NCBI GenBank assembly: GCA_026874595.1
Contig: CM049322.1
Location: 10,188,400 to 10,252,399, forward strand
Reading direction: 5' to 3'
Origin: Sipunculus nudus
Taxonomy: Eukaryota; Annelida; Sipuncula; Golfingiida; Sipunculidae
Length of the DNA: 64,000 nt
Positions within the stretch are counted from its first letter, which is position 1; every line of letters starts with the position of its first letter. A program made the position numbers and the translations under genes. This document shows, one piece after another, positions 61,957-64,000 of this stretch. The notes beneath the pieces were generated by a model, which saw nothing but the letters and a program-made list of their open reading frames with translations, did not search any database and was not told where the DNA came from.

Positions 61957-64000
61957 TTGTATAGACATACACGCAATAGACCCCCAAAACACTGGAGCCC
62001 ATTCGGGGGTTATTTAAGCATGGATGGCCCCCAACAATTTAATCAATTGTTCCTTGGAGCTATACTGAAAATATCATCAAACTCCGTTGCGGACATGTTG
62101 TGTTATCATGCACACAGAGAAAAAGATAAACAGATAAACAGACAAAGATACACTGCCAATAACATAACCACCACTGCTTTGCTTGACGGAGGGAATATTC
62201 CTCTTTCTATCTCTATCTCTCTCGTGTGCCTGGAATCTGAGCATTGATACGCCCTACTGCACCTAGGGCTTCAGCCACACTAAATTATGGAAACCTAGAG
62301 TGACGATTTCGCTTAGGATTTCCTAATAAGCTTTTTGTAAACGCATCTGAAGCATTCTTTTCCAACCCTTTAATTTTTAGACAAAAAACGTCGATTATTA
62401 TATATTAAAACAGCTTATATGGATAAAGACTAAGATAAAAAAGACATTCGTTCTTCGTTGAAGGGGAAACTTGACACTTTTTTTCTTCCAGTGGAATTTC
62501 TTTGATAATATAATATAATATCTACATGGATTACTTTGTTAAATTATGAAATAAAATTGTGGGGGTCAATGTATATTTACAGCATATGAAGTAAAAAAAT
62601 GATGGGATTTAATATGATGTTATAAGACAGGGAGAAATAAAGTTACATTCTTGAGAAAATTGACAAATATATTTTTCATGATATTCTACATAAACATGCA
62701 GAATTTAACATCAATCTTACAAAAAGACAAACGTGGGTATGGCAATGGGTTAAATTTTAAATATTATGCAAACCTGTGGACTTTTCTGAGATTATTAGCC
62801 TATAATTCCCCCACAGACGGCGCGTGGGGGTCCATTACCCGGAATATCAGAGATTTGAGGATAACATGTTTAATAGACTATGGATGGCTTCGGTCATTAG
62901 TTGGGGTGTTCAAAAACGTTAAGTGTTAAATGTGTTTATCAGGATCTCAGCCAGAGTTGACCATAATGGACACTTAGGTGATTCAATATGTGGCCAGTAA
63001 AAGCCATGGTATCCACATGTTTGTTTAGGACTAATTTTTGCGGTCAGTTTTGCTTCTGATGTTCTAGAAAAAATACACATAACGGAATTAATCGAGCAAA
63101 ACAATTTAGTTAATTGGTCACTCAGGAAAGCTCAAAATATCTGGTTTTATATAAATATTACAGGCACATGGAAAACAAACTTTAGATGTGCTGTCCCATA
63201 GTGGTAAAACAGTGTACAACAGCTATCTTGAATTGCCTGAAGCAGTTTCATAGCGACTCAGCAACCGGCTCATAAACAAATTTAGTGGACTAGCTCAATA
63301 TTTATATGAACATTTTGGAAATAAAACCCTTTGGACACACTTTGCATCATTCCCGCCAGTTCAAGACCAAACACGTGACTGATCGTGACGAGGTCACTTA
63401 GAAGATGAAAACCATAATATAGATGGTGTTACTGACACTATTAAATTATGCTTACATTTACTGCCGAATATATCCTTTCCTGTTGAAACTTACCATTATC
63501 GGAAAATCTATAATATAGGAAAAAAATTAAATCATGCCTAACCTAACCGGTGATTTAGCCTGAAGAGCACTTGGCCTTGTCAAAAGATTCAATTGAGAGC
63601 CTAAATGTGCTAATGATGGAGGTGACCATTTGTCATATGCTAGCCAGGTACCACAATCGGTTACAGCACGTGGCATATGGCTATGTCCAAAAGCCATCGT
63701 TTGTTATATTTTTATGACTGCATAGAAGTTTTACAATGACTTTATATTTCAATCGGACACACAGCTTGACTGGTGTTCGTGATTGATGGTCAGTCTACTG
63801 TAAAATGTATATAATTCTTGCCACGCGAATGTAAGCGTCTTTGAAGCTCGAATTATTGTTCGGACACACGGTTCTGAACAACATTCACGACAATATCTGG
63901 GAGTTTAACCAGGGGATCCACTAGCTCTTATAGCAGTACTATCTTTTGCCAAATCTGTCTTAAAAGAATATGTGCAAGAGGCGCTCACAACTGACAACTT
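61957..64000. other. No recognisable gene to the window end
   Basis: AT-rich sequence with short frames (for example 62021-62247 on the plus strand) lacking splice borders or family features. No repeats shared with the rest of the window were noticed. Confidence 0.4.

Noticed and set aside
61957-62247. Gene driven by the CRE-like cluster
   Set aside because: The 96-codon frame lacks splice sites and family features, and it ends in simple TCTATC repeats.

Overview
This is a gene-poor, AT-rich, intron-containing animal genomic window with no operons, no long reading frames and no RNA genes that I could recognise. Coding sequence appears only as short exons with GT/AG borders. The repeat spectrum (very long TA microsatellites, dispersed repeats rich in AGGTCA half-sites, GTGCGCAC arrays) suggests a marine mollusc, perhaps a bivalve. 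That assignment is an inference and is not proven by any gene here.

Genes. The best-supported gene is a secreted lipocalin on the minus strand (exons at 8242-8346, 7170-7285, 5983-6080 and 4838-5059). The reading phase matches at every junction, and the protein has a signal peptide, a Cys-x-Gly-x-Trp motif and a second conserved lipocalin block. A second lipocalin-type exon with the same phases and the same position of the Gly-x-Trp motif lies at 595-722, also on the minus strand, so the left edge is a lipocalin cluster. A third copy at 41.9-45.4 kb is a decayed, intron-retaining pseudogene: no first exon, half of exon 2 lost, a stop codon in exon 4 and a mutated donor site. Weaker single exons on the minus strand are a C-type-lectin-like exon (40178-40335), a hydrophobic first exon (36123-36248), a 108-nt exon (48116-48223) and a two-exon candidate at 14190-14482.

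Repeats dominate. From 15.35 to 29.09 kb there are three copies of one large mobile-element-like unit, arranged head-to-tail and then inverted around a 202-bp spacer. Its ends carry a short terminal inverted repeat (TACGGAGCCCC) followed by arrays of the palindromic octamer GTGCGCAC at a 21-bp pitch (3, 14, 7, 17 and 14 repeats). Nested inside is another element bounded by GTATCCCCAGACAA and its complement, holding about 320-bp internal tandem repeats. An older relative at 37.0-39.9 kb lacks both the arrays and the nested element. The inverted unit breaks an L1-type retrotransposon fragment (29086-29745).

Other repeats are a 4.4-kb direct duplication (9124-13510 and 29863-34338), an 800-bp near-tandem duplication (46.2 and 47.2 kb), a diverged 1.2-1.4-kb duplication (53.4 and 57.6 kb), a 1.39-kb fold-back element inserted in a TA microsatellite (59641-61029), a small hAT-like MITE (56111-56325) and a perfect 26-bp-arm hairpin (51843-51935). 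The candidate undescribed system is the element family with helically phased GTGCGCAC subterminal arrays.
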